Positions 22,390 to 30,473 of a stretch of 64,000 nucleotides of DNA are shown here, one piece after another. The stretch is from UBA5066 sp046331465 (lineage in GTDB: Bacteria > Acidobacteriota > Thermoanaerobaculia > UBA5066). The position numbers were made by a program, and so were the translations under genes. A model generated the notes under the pieces. It was not told where the DNA came from and did no database searches. It saw only the letters and a list, made by a program, of their open reading frames with translations. The DNA is taken from contig JAXLQV010000002.1 in assembly GCA_046331465.1 (NCBI GenBank), positions 620,001-684,000 on the forward strand, given 5' to 3'. Position 1 is the first letter of the stretch, and each line of letters opens with the position of its first letter.

Positions 22390-23334
22390 GTGACGCGCCC
22401 GCGCCGCCCCGTCGCCCTCCTCGCCGCCGCCGCGCTCCTCGTCGTCCTCGGGCCCGCCCGCGCGGTCCCGCGATCGGAGGAGACGCCCGCGAACGAGCCG
22501 ACGAGGAGGATCCTCCGCCTCGCGACCGGGAAGGTCGAGACGGTCCCCCTCGAGGCCTACGTCGCGGCCGTGCTGCCGTCCGAGATCGGCGGCCACGCCC
22601 CCGCCGCGGCCCTCGAGGCGCAGGCCGTCGCGGCGCGCTCGTACGCCGTCGCCCGCAGGGACCGCCACGCGGAGCAGGGAGCCGACCTCTGCGACGGCGT
22701 CCACTGCCAAGTCTACGCGGGCCTCTCGCGGGCGACCGACGCCACGCGGCGCGCCGCCGCGGCGACGCGCGGCCTCGTCCTCGTCCAGAACGGCCGGGTC
22801 ATCGCCGCCCCGTTCCATGCCGTCTGCGGCGGCAGGACGGCCCGCCCGGCCGTCGTCTGGGACGACGAGGAGACGCCCGACCTCCTCCCGGTCGACGACG
22901 ACGCCTGCCTCTCCGCGCCCGGCGCCCGGTGGACCTTCTTCCTCCCGCGCGCTCAGCTCCCGGCCCTCGCCGCGAGGCTCGGGTTCCCCGAAGCGCGGTT
23001 CCTCGAGGTCTGGGCGCACGGCGACGACGGACGGGTCTCGGCTCTCCGCCTCGCGGCGCCCGGGGGGCGGTCCCTCGTCGTCCGCGCGTTCGACGCGAGG
23101 GCGCGGGCTTCCGAGATCTGGGGCTGGAGCGCGCTCCGGTCGACCGACTTCGAGGTGACCGAGCGTCCACAGGGCTACCTCTTCGAGGGGCGCGGGACGG
23201 GGCACGGCGCCGGACTCTGCCAGGCGGGCGCGGTCGAGCGGGCGCGGCGAGGAGAGAGCCGCGACGAGATCCTCGCGCATTACTATCGGGGCGCCGTCAC
23301 GGCGTCGCTCGACGCCCGCGGAACACCCCGATGA
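22390..23334 (+). CDS. SpoIID/LytB-domain protein, exported
   Basis: 314 residues from a GTG. A signal peptide (about 1-26, ending GPARA) precedes a SpoIID/LytB domain with the motifs VPLEAYVAAVLPSEI, ALEAQAVAARSYAV, HCQVYAG and the final GHGAGLCQAGAVERA. Proteins of this family cleave or help to cleave denuded peptidoglycan glycan strands (SpoIID is a lytic transglycosylase). In this Gram-negative setting it probably works in wall turnover rather than sporulation. It overlaps the next gene, a muramidase-like fusion, by ATGA, which supports a joint wall role. Confidence 0.88.
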   Translation: MTRPRRPVALLAAAALLVVLGPARAVPRSEETPANEPTRRILRLATGKVETVPLEAYVAAVLPSEIGGHAPAAALEAQAVAARSYAVARRDRHAEQGADLCDGVHCQVYAGLSRATDATRRAAAATRGLVLVQNGRVIAAPFHAVCGGRTARPAVVWDDEETPDLLPVDDDACLSAPGARWTFFLPRAQLPALAARLGFPEARFLEVWAHGDDGRVSALRLAAPGGRSLVVRAFDARARASEIWGWSALRSTDFEVTERPQGYLFEGRGTGHGAGLCQAGAVERARRGESRDEILAHYYRGAVTASLDARGTPR

Positions 23335-25034
23335 AGACCGCGCCCCTCCTTCCCGGCATCGACGTCCTCCTCGAGGACCCGTCCTCCCTCCGCGGCCGCC
23401 GGCTCGGGCTCGTCGCGAACCCGGCCTCGGTCACGTCCCGCTTCGTCCCCACGGCGCGCGCCTTCGCCGACGCGGGGCTCGACCTGAGGGTCCTCTTCGG
23501 CCCGGAGCACGGCCTCACCGGCGCCGTCCAGGACATGATCGCCGTCGGCGACGGCGACACGCCGGCCGGCAGGCTCCGCGTCGTCTCGCTCTACGGCGAG
23601 CGTTTCGAGGACCTCGAGCCCAAGGCGGGGGACCTCGCCGGTCTCGACGCCGTCGTCTGCGACCTCCCCGACGTCGGCTCGCGCTACTACACCTTCGTCT
23701 GGACGACGGCGCTCGTCATGCGGGCGTGCGCCGCGAAGGGGATCCCCGTCTTCGTCCTCGACCGCCCGAACCCGTGCGGCGGGCTCCTCGTCGAGGGGAA
23801 CCTCCCCGAGGAGCGCCTCCTCTCGTTCGTCGGCCTCTGGCCCCTCCCTCCGCGCCACGGGATGACGCCGGGCGAGATCGCGCGCCACGTGAACGCCGAG
23901 TTCGCGCTCGGGTGCGACCTGACGGTCGTCCCGATGAAGGTCGCGGGGAAGAGGGCGCCCGCCCCGCGCGGCCGTGTCGGCGAGACGCCCGCCTGGGTCC
24001 TCCCGTCGCCGAACATGCCGTCGCGGGAGACGGCGCTCGTCTACCCCGGGATGTGCCTCCTCGAGGGGACGAACCTCTCCGAGGCGCGCGGGACGACGCG
24101 CCCGTTCGAGATCGTCGGCGCGCCGTGGCTCGACGCGGACGCCGCCGCCGACCGGGCGAACGCCCTCGGCCTCCCCGGCGTCCGATTCCGCCCGCACGTC
24201 TTCCGCCCCACGTTCCACAAGTTCGCCGGGCAGGACTGCGGGGGCGTCCAGCTCCACGTGACGGACGCGGACGCCTTCCGCCCGTACGAGACCGGCCTCC
24301 GCCTCGTGAAGCTCCTCCGCGACCTCGACCCCGCCCGGTTCCGCTGGCGGACCGAGACCTACGAGTACCGCAGCGACGTCCCGGCCGTCGACCTCCTCGC
24401 GGGGACGCCTCGCTACCGCGAGCTCGTCGACGCGGGGGAGAGCCTCGACGGGTGGATCGCCACGTTCCCGGGCGACCTCGCCCGCTTCGCGCCGCTCCGC
24501 GAGAGGAGCCTCCTCTACCGGTCCGGGCCGCCGCGCGTCCACGTCGTCGGCGCGCACCGCTCCGGGAAGACGACGCTCGCCGTCGCGCTCGTCGAGGCGC
24601 TCGCCGCGCGCGGCCTCTCCGTCGGCGCCGTCAAGCACACGCGCCACGACCACGACACCGACGTCTCCGGCACCGACTCCCAGAAGCTCTTCGCCGCCGG
24701 GGCGGCGCCGGTCGCCTTCGTCTCGGGCCGGCGGACGGGGGTCCACGCCTGGCACGACGAGGAGCCCACGCTCGAGGCGGTGATCGCCCGCGAGATGCCC
24801 GGCGTGGACGTCGTCGTCGTCGAGGGCTTCCGCGAGGCGCCCGGGCCGAAGGTCGAGGTCTGCCGCGCGGCGACGGGGCGGGAGCCGGTGGCTGCCGGAG
24901 ACCCCGGCGTCTTCGCGGTCACGACGGACCGCGGCACGGCACACCCGCCGGAGGTCCCGCGGCTCCCGCTCGGCGACGTCGAGGCCCTCCTCCCGCTCGT
25001 CCTCCGCGCCCTCGGCCTCGGGGGGGCGGCGTGA
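23331..25034 (+). CDS. NamZ-type (DUF1343) muramidase fused to MobB
   Basis: 567 residues in one frame. Residues 1-400 are a complete DUF1343/NamZ domain, a family that includes an exo-beta-N-acetylmuramidase: GLVANPASVTSRF, FGPEHGLTGAVQD, DLPDVGSRYYTFVWT, FVLDRPNPCGG, LPSPNMPS and EGTNLSEARGTT are all recognisable. Directly after the usual NamZ end (RERSLLYR) residues about 403-567 are a MobB-like P-loop GTPase: VHVVGAHRSGKTTLAVALV (Walker A), AVKHTRHDHDTDVSGTDS and VVVEGFREAPGPKVEV. MobB binds GTP and aids molybdopterin guanine dinucleotide formation. The family pairing is unexpected. No signal peptide is seen, although NamZ enzymes are often exported. It overlaps spoIID (ATGA) and the next gene (GTGA). 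Confidence 0.9.
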   Translation: MKTAPLLPGIDVLLEDPSSLRGRRLGLVANPASVTSRFVPTARAFADAGLDLRVLFGPEHGLTGAVQDMIAVGDGDTPAGRLRVVSLYGERFEDLEPKAGDLAGLDAVVCDLPDVGSRYYTFVWTTALVMRACAAKGIPVFVLDRPNPCGGLLVEGNLPEERLLSFVGLWPLPPRHGMTPGEIARHVNAEFALGCDLTVVPMKVAGKRAPAPRGRVGETPAWVLPSPNMPSRETALVYPGMCLLEGTNLSEARGTTRPFEIVGAPWLDADAAADRANALGLPGVRFRPHVFRPTFHKFAGQDCGGVQLHVTDADAFRPYETGLRLVKLLRDLDPARFRWRTETYEYRSDVPAVDLLAGTPRYRELVDAGESLDGWIATFPGDLARFAPLRERSLLYRSGPPRVHVVGAHRSGKTTLAVALVEALAARGLSVGAVKHTRHDHDTDVSGTDSQKLFAAGAAPVAFVSGRRTGVHAWHDEEPTLEAVIAREMPGVDVVVVEGFREAPGPKVEVCRAATGREPVAAGDPGVFAVTTDRGTAHPPEVPRLPLGDVEALLPLVLRALGLGGAA

Positions 25035-25987
25035 AGGCGATCCTCGTTCCGACGCCCGGCGGCCCCGAGGCGCTCGTCTGCGGCGAGGCTCCCGAGCCGG
25101 TCCTCCGCGAGGGAGAGGTCCTCGTCCACGTCCGGGCGACGGCGGTGAACCGGGCCGATCTCCATCAGGCCGCGGGGAAGTACCCGCCTCCGCCGGGCGA
25201 GTCGGGGATCCTCGGCCTCGAGGCGGCGGGCGTCGTCGAGGGAACGGACGAGCGCGTCTTCTTCCTCCTCCCCGGCGGCGGCTACGCGGAGAAGGTCGGC
25301 GTCCCGCGCGGGATGCTGATGTCGATCCCGCCGGGGCTCTCGTTCGAAGAGGCCGCGGCGATCCCGGAGGCCTGGTTCACGGCGTACCTGAACCTCTTCC
25401 GCGAGGGCGGCCTCGCCGCGGGCGAGGTGGTCCTCGTCCACGCCGCCGCGTCGGGCGTCGGCACCGCCGCGATCCAGCTCGCGAAGGGGGCCGGGGCGAC
25501 CGTCGTCGCGACGATCCGCTCCGCGGCGAAGGCGGAGCCTCTCGCCGCGCTCGGCGCCGACCTCGTCGTCGACACGACGTCCCGCGACTTCGCCGAAGCG
25601 GTGGAGGAGCGGTTCGGAGCGAACGCGGTCGGCCTCGTCCTCGACCCGGTCGGCGGCGCGACCCTCGCGCGAAACGTCCGGGTGATGGCCCGGTGCGGCC
25701 GGCTCGTCCTGATCGCGACGATGGGAGGCGGCACGGCCGAGCTCGACCTGCGCGCCCTCCTGACGAAGCGGCTCCGTCTCGTCGGCTCGACGCTCCGGGC
25801 CCGCGCCCTCGCCGAGAAGGTCGACCTGACGGCGGCCTTCGTCCGCGACATCCTCCCGGGCTTCTCGGACGGGCGGTTCCGGCCGCTCGTCGACGCCGTC
25901 TTCCCGCTCGCGCGGGCGGGCGACGCGCACCGGCGGATGGCGGCGAACGAGAACGTCGGGAAAATCGTCCTGACGGTGGGCGCGTGA
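25031..25987 (+). CDS. NAD(P)H quinone oxidoreductase, zinc-independent MDR family
   Basis: 318 residues from GTG 25031. It belongs to the medium-chain dehydrogenase/reductase family closest to the PIG3/TP53I3 quinone oxidoreductases. The N-terminal half holds the substrate domain (VHVRATAVNRADLHQAAGKYPPP), and the Rossmann domain has the NADPH loop VHAAASGVGTAAIQLAKGAGATVVAT. The cysteines of zinc alcohol dehydrogenases are absent. It would reduce quinones or enones with NADPH. The gene overlaps its neighbours on both sides by GTGA. Confidence 0.88.
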   Translation: MKAILVPTPGGPEALVCGEAPEPVLREGEVLVHVRATAVNRADLHQAAGKYPPPPGESGILGLEAAGVVEGTDERVFFLLPGGGYAEKVGVPRGMLMSIPPGLSFEEAAAIPEAWFTAYLNLFREGGLAAGEVVLVHAAASGVGTAAIQLAKGAGATVVATIRSAAKAEPLAALGADLVVDTTSRDFAEAVEERFGANAVGLVLDPVGGATLARNVRVMARCGRLVLIATMGGGTAELDLRALLTKRLRLVGSTLRARALAEKVDLTAAFVRDILPGFSDGRFRPLVDAVFPLARAGDAHRRMAANENVGKIVLTVGA

Positions 25988-26637
25988 CGTTCCGGGCGGC
26001 GGTCTTCGACCTCGACGGGACGCTCCTCGACTCCTACGTCGGGATCCACGACTCCCTCTCCGACGTCCTCGAGCACTACGGCCGCCCTCCGGTCACGGTG
26101 GAGCAGGCGCGACGGCTCGTCGGCCACGGCCTCGAGGCGCTCATCGCGAAGGTCCTCCCCGAGGAGCTGCGGGCCGAGGCCGTCCAGCGCTTCCGCTTCC
26201 GCTACAAGGTGAACGCGCCGAAGCTGACCCGCCTGATGCCGGACGCCGAGCTCGTCGTCACCGAGCTCTGGCGGCGGGGCGTGAAGCTCTCGATCGCCTC
26301 GAACAAGCCGGCCGTCTTCAGCCGGCAGCTCCTCGCCGGCTTCGGCCTCGCCGACCTCTTCGCCTTCATCGGCGGACCCGACCTCGGCTACCGCGAGAAG
26401 CCCGACCCGGGAATGGTCCTCGCCGCGCTCGAGGCGATGGGGGTGCCGGCCGCCGAGACGCTTTACGTCGGCGACATGACGGTCGACGTGGAGACCGCCC
26501 GGGCCGCGGGCCTCGCGGTCGCCATCGTCCCGCTCGGCTCCTCGACTGCCGAGGAGCTCGCGGCCCTCCGGCCCGACCACCTCCTCCCGGCGCTCGGCGA
26601 CGCCCTCGGGCTCTTCGGGATGCCGAAGCGGCCCTGA
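25984..26637 (+). CDS. gph: HAD-family phosphatase, phosphoglycolate phosphatase-like
   Basis: 217 residues from GTG 25984. HAD motif I is VFDLDGTLLDS (nucleophile and general acid Asp), motif II SNK in LSIASNKPAVF, the motif III lysine in GYREKPDP and motif IV GDMTVDVETARAAG. The cap-1 insertion after motif I is the size found in Gph/PpaX enzymes. Phosphoglycolate is the most likely substrate, but pyrophosphate or other small phosphates are possible. It is the end of the spoIID-namZ/mobB-qor-gph overlap chain. Confidence 0.8.
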   Translation: MTFRAAVFDLDGTLLDSYVGIHDSLSDVLEHYGRPPVTVEQARRLVGHGLEALIAKVLPEELRAEAVQRFRFRYKVNAPKLTRLMPDAELVVTELWRRGVKLSIASNKPAVFSRQLLAGFGLADLFAFIGGPDLGYREKPDPGMVLAALEAMGVPAAETLYVGDMTVDVETARAAGLAVAIVPLGSSTAEELAALRPDHLLPALGDALGLFGMPKRP

Positions 26638-26666
26638 CCGTCGACGCGACGGCCTGGCGTGCGGCG

Positions 26667-26672
26667 TAAAAT
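26667..26672 (+). promoter_or_regulatory. -10 box (TAAAAT) giving a leaderless aminotransferase mRNA
   Basis: TAAAAT ends 7 bases before the ATG at 26680. Transcription would begin at the start codon itself. No Shine-Dalgarno sequence fits between them. Confidence 0.55.
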
Positions 26673-26679
26673 CCGCCGC

Positions 26680-27816
26680 ATGAGCAGCGCCGCTTTCGAC
26701 TCCACCTCCGGCCAGGCCGGGCAGGTCCGCTTCTTCAACCCGGGCCCCGTGTGGGTCCGCCCGCAGGTGCTTCAGGCCCTCGGTGGGCCGATGATGTCGC
26801 ACCGCTCCGCGGCCTTCTCCGACCTCTACGGCCGGATCCTCGAGAAGCTCCCGAAGGTCTTCCGCACGTCGGGCCAGGCCCACACGCTCGCGACCTCCGC
26901 GACGGGCGTCTGGGAAGCCGGCCTCGTCTCCTGCGCCACGGGCCCGGTCCTCGCCTGCTGCAACGGCTCGTTCTCCGACAAGTGGGGGGAGATGAGCCAG
27001 AAGCTCGGCCTCGAGACGGACATCCTCCGGGCGGAGTGGGGCAAGCCGATCCTCGCGGACGAGGTGAAGAAGGCCCTCGGCGCGAAGAAGTACCAGATCG
27101 TCACCGTCGTCCACAACGAGACGTCGGTCGGCACGATCTCCGACCTCGCGGCCATCGCGAAGGTGATCCGCGAGAACAGCGACGCCCTCGTCTTCGCCGA
27201 CGTCGTCACGTCGCTCGCGGCGACGAAGGTCGAGGTCGACGAGTGGGGCCTCGACCTCGCGGTCTGCGGCTCGCAGAAGGCTCTCGCGCTGCCGCCCGGC
27301 ATCGCGGTCTTCTCGATGTCGGAGCGGACGCTCGCGGCTGCGCGCCAGAAGAAGTTCCGCGGAATCTACCTCGACCTCCTCGACGTCGAGGCGTTCGGGA
27401 AGAAGAAGCAGAACCCGACGACGCCGTCGCTCCCGCTCCTCTACGCCCTCGACGTGCAGCTCGACCACATCCTCACCGAGGGGATGGAGAACCGCTGGGC
27501 CCGCCACCACGCGATGCTCGCGGCCGTCGAGGAGTGGGCGCCGAAGGCCGGCTTCCGCTTCCTCCCCGACCCGCCGGCCCACTCGCCGAGCGTCTCCTCC
27601 CTCTTCCCGCCTGAGGGCGTGAACCCCGAGGAGCTCAACAAGGCGATGAAGGCCGCGGGGTGGACGCCGGGCGCCGGCTACGGCAAGTACAAGTCGCTCA
27701 ACATCCGGATCGGGCACATGGGCGACGTCGACGTCGCGTCCGTGAAGAACGTCCTCGCGGCCTACGAGGAGCAGGCCGCGAAGATCCTCGCCTCCGCCCC
27801 GGCGGCGAAGGGTTGA
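26680..27816 (+). CDS. Class V aminotransferase (alanine-glyoxylate/serine type)
   Basis: 378 residues from ATG 26680. A PLP-dependent class V transaminase of the alanine-glyoxylate/serine-pyruvate branch: RFFNPGPVWVRPQVLQAL and MMSHRSAAF at the N-terminus, VHNETSVGTISDL, FADVVTSLAATKVEVDEWGLDLAVCGSQKAL with the PLP lysine in GSQKAL, and PPGIAVFSMS. Either the glyoxylate or the phosphoserine pathway is possible; the closest familiar members are serine-glyoxylate aminotransferases. An in-frame GTG lies at 26659, but the -10 box at 26667-26672 falls between them, so the ATG is preferred. Confidence 0.88.
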   Translation: MSSAAFDSTSGQAGQVRFFNPGPVWVRPQVLQALGGPMMSHRSAAFSDLYGRILEKLPKVFRTSGQAHTLATSATGVWEAGLVSCATGPVLACCNGSFSDKWGEMSQKLGLETDILRAEWGKPILADEVKKALGAKKYQIVTVVHNETSVGTISDLAAIAKVIRENSDALVFADVVTSLAATKVEVDEWGLDLAVCGSQKALALPPGIAVFSMSERTLAAARQKKFRGIYLDLLDVEAFGKKKQNPTTPSLPLLYALDVQLDHILTEGMENRWARHHAMLAAVEEWAPKAGFRFLPDPPAHSPSVSSLFPPEGVNPEELNKAMKAAGWTPGAGYGKYKSLNIRIGHMGDVDVASVKNVLAAYEEQAAKILASAPAAKG

Positions 27817-27865
27817 GGCCGGCTCCCGCGCGAGAGGCCCTCGCCGGGTCGGCGAGGGCCTCGTC

Positions 27866-28966
27866 GTGAGTCTCCGGACCCGGGTCGGCGTCGTCTTCGG
27901 CGGGCCCTCGCGCGAGCACGGGGTCTCGTTCCTCTCGGCGCGCTGCCTCCTCGAGTACCTCCCGGCCGACCGCTACGAGTCGATCCCGGTCTTCGTCGGC
28001 AAGGACGGCCTCTGGCACGGTGTCGCCGCGTCGCGCGAGGAGATGCTCCGCTACTTCGCGCGTCCTCCCCGGGAGGCGCTCCTCGACGGCGTTGTCCCCG
28101 GTTCGAAGCCGGCCGCGGCGGGGACCATCGTCGACTCCTTCGGGGCTTCCTTCCGCGACGGCGCCTGGGACGTCGTCCTCCCGATCGTCCACGGGACGTT
28201 CGGCGAGGACGGGGTCCTGCAGGGGCTCCTCGAGGCGATGAACGTCCCGTACGTCGGCTTCGGCGTCGCCGCGTCGGCCGTCGGGATGGACAAGGTCCTG
28301 ATGAAGGCCGCCTTCGCCGCGGCGGGCCTGCCCCAGGTGCGCTACGTCGGCGTCCCCGGCTCCTCGTGGAGGACGCCCGCTCTCCGCGCGGCGCTCCTCC
28401 CGCGGATCGAGGCGCTCGGCCTCCCGCTCTTCGTCAAGCCCGCCTGCGCGGGCTCCTCGGTCGGCATCACGAAGGTGAAGCGCGCCGAAGACCTGGAGGC
28501 GGCGGTGGAGGCGGCGCTCGCCGTCGACGCGACGGCGCTCGTCGAGGAGGCCGCGGCCGCGCGCGAGATCGAGTGCGCCGTCCTCGAGGGGGAAGGCGGG
28601 CCGACGGAGGCGTCGCTCCCCGGCGAGATCGTCCCGGGGCACGAGTTCTACGACTACGAGGACAAGTACATCGACGACCGCTCGTACTGCGTCATCCCGG
28701 CGGACGTGCCGGAGGCGACCCGGGAAGAGATCCGGCGGATGGCCTGCGCGGCGTTCGACGCCGTGGGCGGCGCGGGCTTCGCGCGCGTCGACTTCTTCCT
28801 CGAGAGGGCGAGCGGGCGCGTCCTGCTGAACGAGATCAACTCGCTTCCCGGCTTCACGCCGATCTCGATGTTCCCGAAGATGTGGGAGGCCTCGGGCCTT
28901 CCGCTCGGCGCGCTCCTCGACCGGCTCGTGAGGAGCGCCTTCCGGCGCCCGCTGCGCGGGCGCTGA
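27866..28966 (+). CDS. ddl: D-alanine-D-alanine ligase
   Basis: 366 residues from a GTG. It joins two D-alanines for the peptidoglycan stem peptide. Ddl signatures are VVFGGPSREHGVSFLSAR at the N-terminus, VLPIVHGTFGEDGVLQGLLEAMNVPYVGFGV, LFVKPACAGSSVGITKV (ATP-grasp loop), and FARVDFFLERASGRVLLNEINSLPGFTPISMFPKMWE with the metal-binding acidic residues. The length and the YDYEDKYI strand match bacterial Ddl. It ends 9 bases before the convergent roadblock gene. Confidence 0.95.
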   Translation: MSLRTRVGVVFGGPSREHGVSFLSARCLLEYLPADRYESIPVFVGKDGLWHGVAASREEMLRYFARPPREALLDGVVPGSKPAAAGTIVDSFGASFRDGAWDVVLPIVHGTFGEDGVLQGLLEAMNVPYVGFGVAASAVGMDKVLMKAAFAAAGLPQVRYVGVPGSSWRTPALRAALLPRIEALGLPLFVKPACAGSSVGITKVKRAEDLEAAVEAALAVDATALVEEAAAAREIECAVLEGEGGPTEASLPGEIVPGHEFYDYEDKYIDDRSYCVIPADVPEATREEIRRMACAAFDAVGGAGFARVDFFLERASGRVLLNEINSLPGFTPISMFPKMWEASGLPLGALLDRLVRSAFRRPLRGR

Positions 28967-28975
28967 CCCGACCCC

Positions 28976-29569
28976 TCAGCGCCCCGCGAGGACCCGGCGG
29001 AGCGCCTCGCGGACCGGGCGCGGTGTCGGCGAGGTTCCCTGGAAACCGATCGTCACGAGCAGCCCGTCCGGCGTGGAGGCCGTGAACGCGGTGAGCGCTC
29101 GGCCGCCGGCCTCGACGACGACCGAGGTCTCCTCCGCCGCGCTGCCGGAGATCTCCCGCGCGCGCTCGAGCGCGACCACGAGCCTGGAGCCGTACGGACC
29201 GGCGGCGTCCTCCGCGAAGGCGCCGACGGAGGCAACGACGACCCCGCGCGGGTCCGTCACGAAGGCGGCGTCGGCGCCGGCGGCGTCCCGGGCCTGCTCG
29301 AGGAGCGGCGTGAGCGTCTCCACGTCGAAGCCCCAGTCTGCCACCTGGGGCGGCGGGGCGAGGGGCTCGGCGCGGGAAGGCTTCGGCGCGGGCCGGGGCG
29401 GCGCGGCCGGCGAGGTCGCCACGTCGTGCTGGCGGAACCTCAGGAACCGGGAGGGGTCGGGAGGCTCGACGGCGCCGACGGGGGCGTGACCGGGGGCCGT
29501 GGCGCCCGCGGGGGTCGCGGAGAGGAGACGGCTGATCGAGCGGGCGAGCTCGAGGTCAGAGGAGCTCAC
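28976..29569 (-). CDS. Roadblock/LC7-like protein paired with ParA
   Basis: 197 residues from GTG 29569. The first 95 residues are short helical segments and a Pro/Ala-rich linker. Residues about 96-197 form a roadblock/LC7-like domain (TLTPLLEQARDAAGADAAFVTDPRGVV, then VASVG ... SRLVVALERAREIS ... LLVTIGF ... VREALRRVL), resembling the C-terminal domain of the TPR protein at 9862. The gene starts 14 bases inside the end of parA, so the two are in one operon. Roadblock proteins often act as partners or activators of NTPases, which makes a functional pair with ParA plausible; this is inference. Confidence 0.68.
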   Translation of the reverse strand: MSSSDLELARSISRLLSATPAGATAPGHAPVGAVEPPDPSRFLRFRQHDVATSPAAPPRPAPKPSRAEPLAPPPQVADWGFDVETLTPLLEQARDAAGADAAFVTDPRGVVVASVGAFAEDAAGPYGSRLVVALERAREISGSAAEETSVVVEAGGRALTAFTASTPDGLLVTIGFQGTSPTPRPVREALRRVLAGR

Positions 29570-30371
29570 GCTGGGGCCGGCCTTCCTCCGGGGCGGAGCC
29601 CGGCGTCATCTTCTGGATCTGGAGCTCGACCTCGGCGGCGAGCAGCTCGAACCGCCGGGCCTCGGGTGAGACCGGTCCGGGGAGGAAGGCGACCGGAAGT
29701 CCCTTCCGGCTCGCCTCGTGGAACGTGTCGACGCGCGGGATGATGCTCTCGAAGACCCCCCCGAACCCGTTCCAGATCTCGCCGAGGATCGAGAGCGAGA
29801 GCGGCTTTCCCTTCTCGACGAGCGTCGGCAGGATTCCGAGGAGACGGAGGCGGGGGTTCTCGGTCTGCCTCACGTGGTCGACGACCCGGAAGACCTGCGA
29901 GACGGAGCGGAGCGCGAGCGTCTCGGCGGCGAACGGGAGGAGGACGAAGTCCGCCGCGGAGAGCGCGGCGCGGGTGACGAGACCGAGGCCCGACGGCGTG
30001 TCGAGAAGGACGAGGTCGAAGCCTCCCTCGACCTTCTCGAGAGCCTCGTCGAGGACTCCGGGGCCCCGGAGCGCCTCCTCGAACTCGCAGACGTCGATCG
30101 GGTCGAGCCGCCCGCGGGGGAGGAGCGAGAGGCCGGGGAGGCGCGTCGCGAGGACGGACTGCGCGGGCGTCGCCGCGCCGGCGAGGAGGTCGGCGAGGCC
30201 CGAGAGCGCGGTCTCGCCCTTCGCGAGGGAGAGGCCGATCCCGCCCTGGGGGTCGAGATCGACGAGGAGGACCCTGCGGCCCCGCTCGGCGAGGGCGACG
30301 GCCAGGTTCAGCGAGACGGTCGTCTTGCCGACCCCGCCCTTCTGGCTGGCGATGACGATGCGTCGTGCCAT
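29556..30371 (-). CDS. ParA/MinD-family ATPase
   Basis: 271 residues from ATG 30371 with AAAGGAGG upstream. The deviant Walker A motif SQKGGVGKTTVSLNLAVALA with the signature lysine, the Walker A' region VLLVDLDPQGGIGLSLA, and switch II LVLLDTPSGLGLVTRAAL are intact. The family positions plasmids, chromosomes, chemotaxis arrays or pili by ATP-driven gradients. No parB gene or parS-like repeat is nearby, and the partner is a roadblock protein, so this is likely an orphan ParA for protein localisation. The last 35 residues are specific to this gene. Confidence 0.9.
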   Translation of the reverse strand: MARRIVIASQKGGVGKTTVSLNLAVALAERGRRVLLVDLDPQGGIGLSLAKGETALSGLADLLAGAATPAQSVLATRLPGLSLLPRGRLDPIDVCEFEEALRGPGVLDEALEKVEGGFDLVLLDTPSGLGLVTRAALSAADFVLLPFAAETLALRSVSQVFRVVDHVRQTENPRLRLLGILPTLVEKGKPLSLSILGEIWNGFGGVFESIIPRVDTFHEASRKGLPVAFLPGPVSPEARRFELLAAEVELQIQKMTPGSAPEEGRPQRELL

Positions 30372-30431
30372 CGACCCCTCCTTTCGGCCGCTCGCCAGCC
30401 TAGCGCAGTCGCGGCGGAACCGGATGGCCCC

Positions 30432-30462
30432 GGGGCGGAAAAGGAACCTCCTTTTCCGCCCC
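30432..30462. terminator. Terminator-like hairpin between parA and the repeat protein
   Basis: A perfect 14-bp inverted repeat (30432-30445 with 30449-30462) with a 3-base loop lies 12 bases after the stop of the minus-strand secreted protein. No T tract follows on either strand, so termination would be weak or the hairpin may protect the mRNA end. Confidence 0.55.
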
Positions 30463-30473
30463 GCGCCGGGTCG

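Noticed and set aside
22390..23334. Evidence for endospore formation from the SpoIID-like protein
   Set aside because: SpoIID/LytB domains occur widely in non-sporulating Gram-negatives. No other sporulation gene is present.
24500..24560. A frameshift or sequencing error creating the NamZ-MobB fusion
   Set aside because: Both domains are in one frame with normal codon use across the joint, and no homopolymer run was seen there. A lost stop cannot be excluded, so this is kept as a test in the findings.
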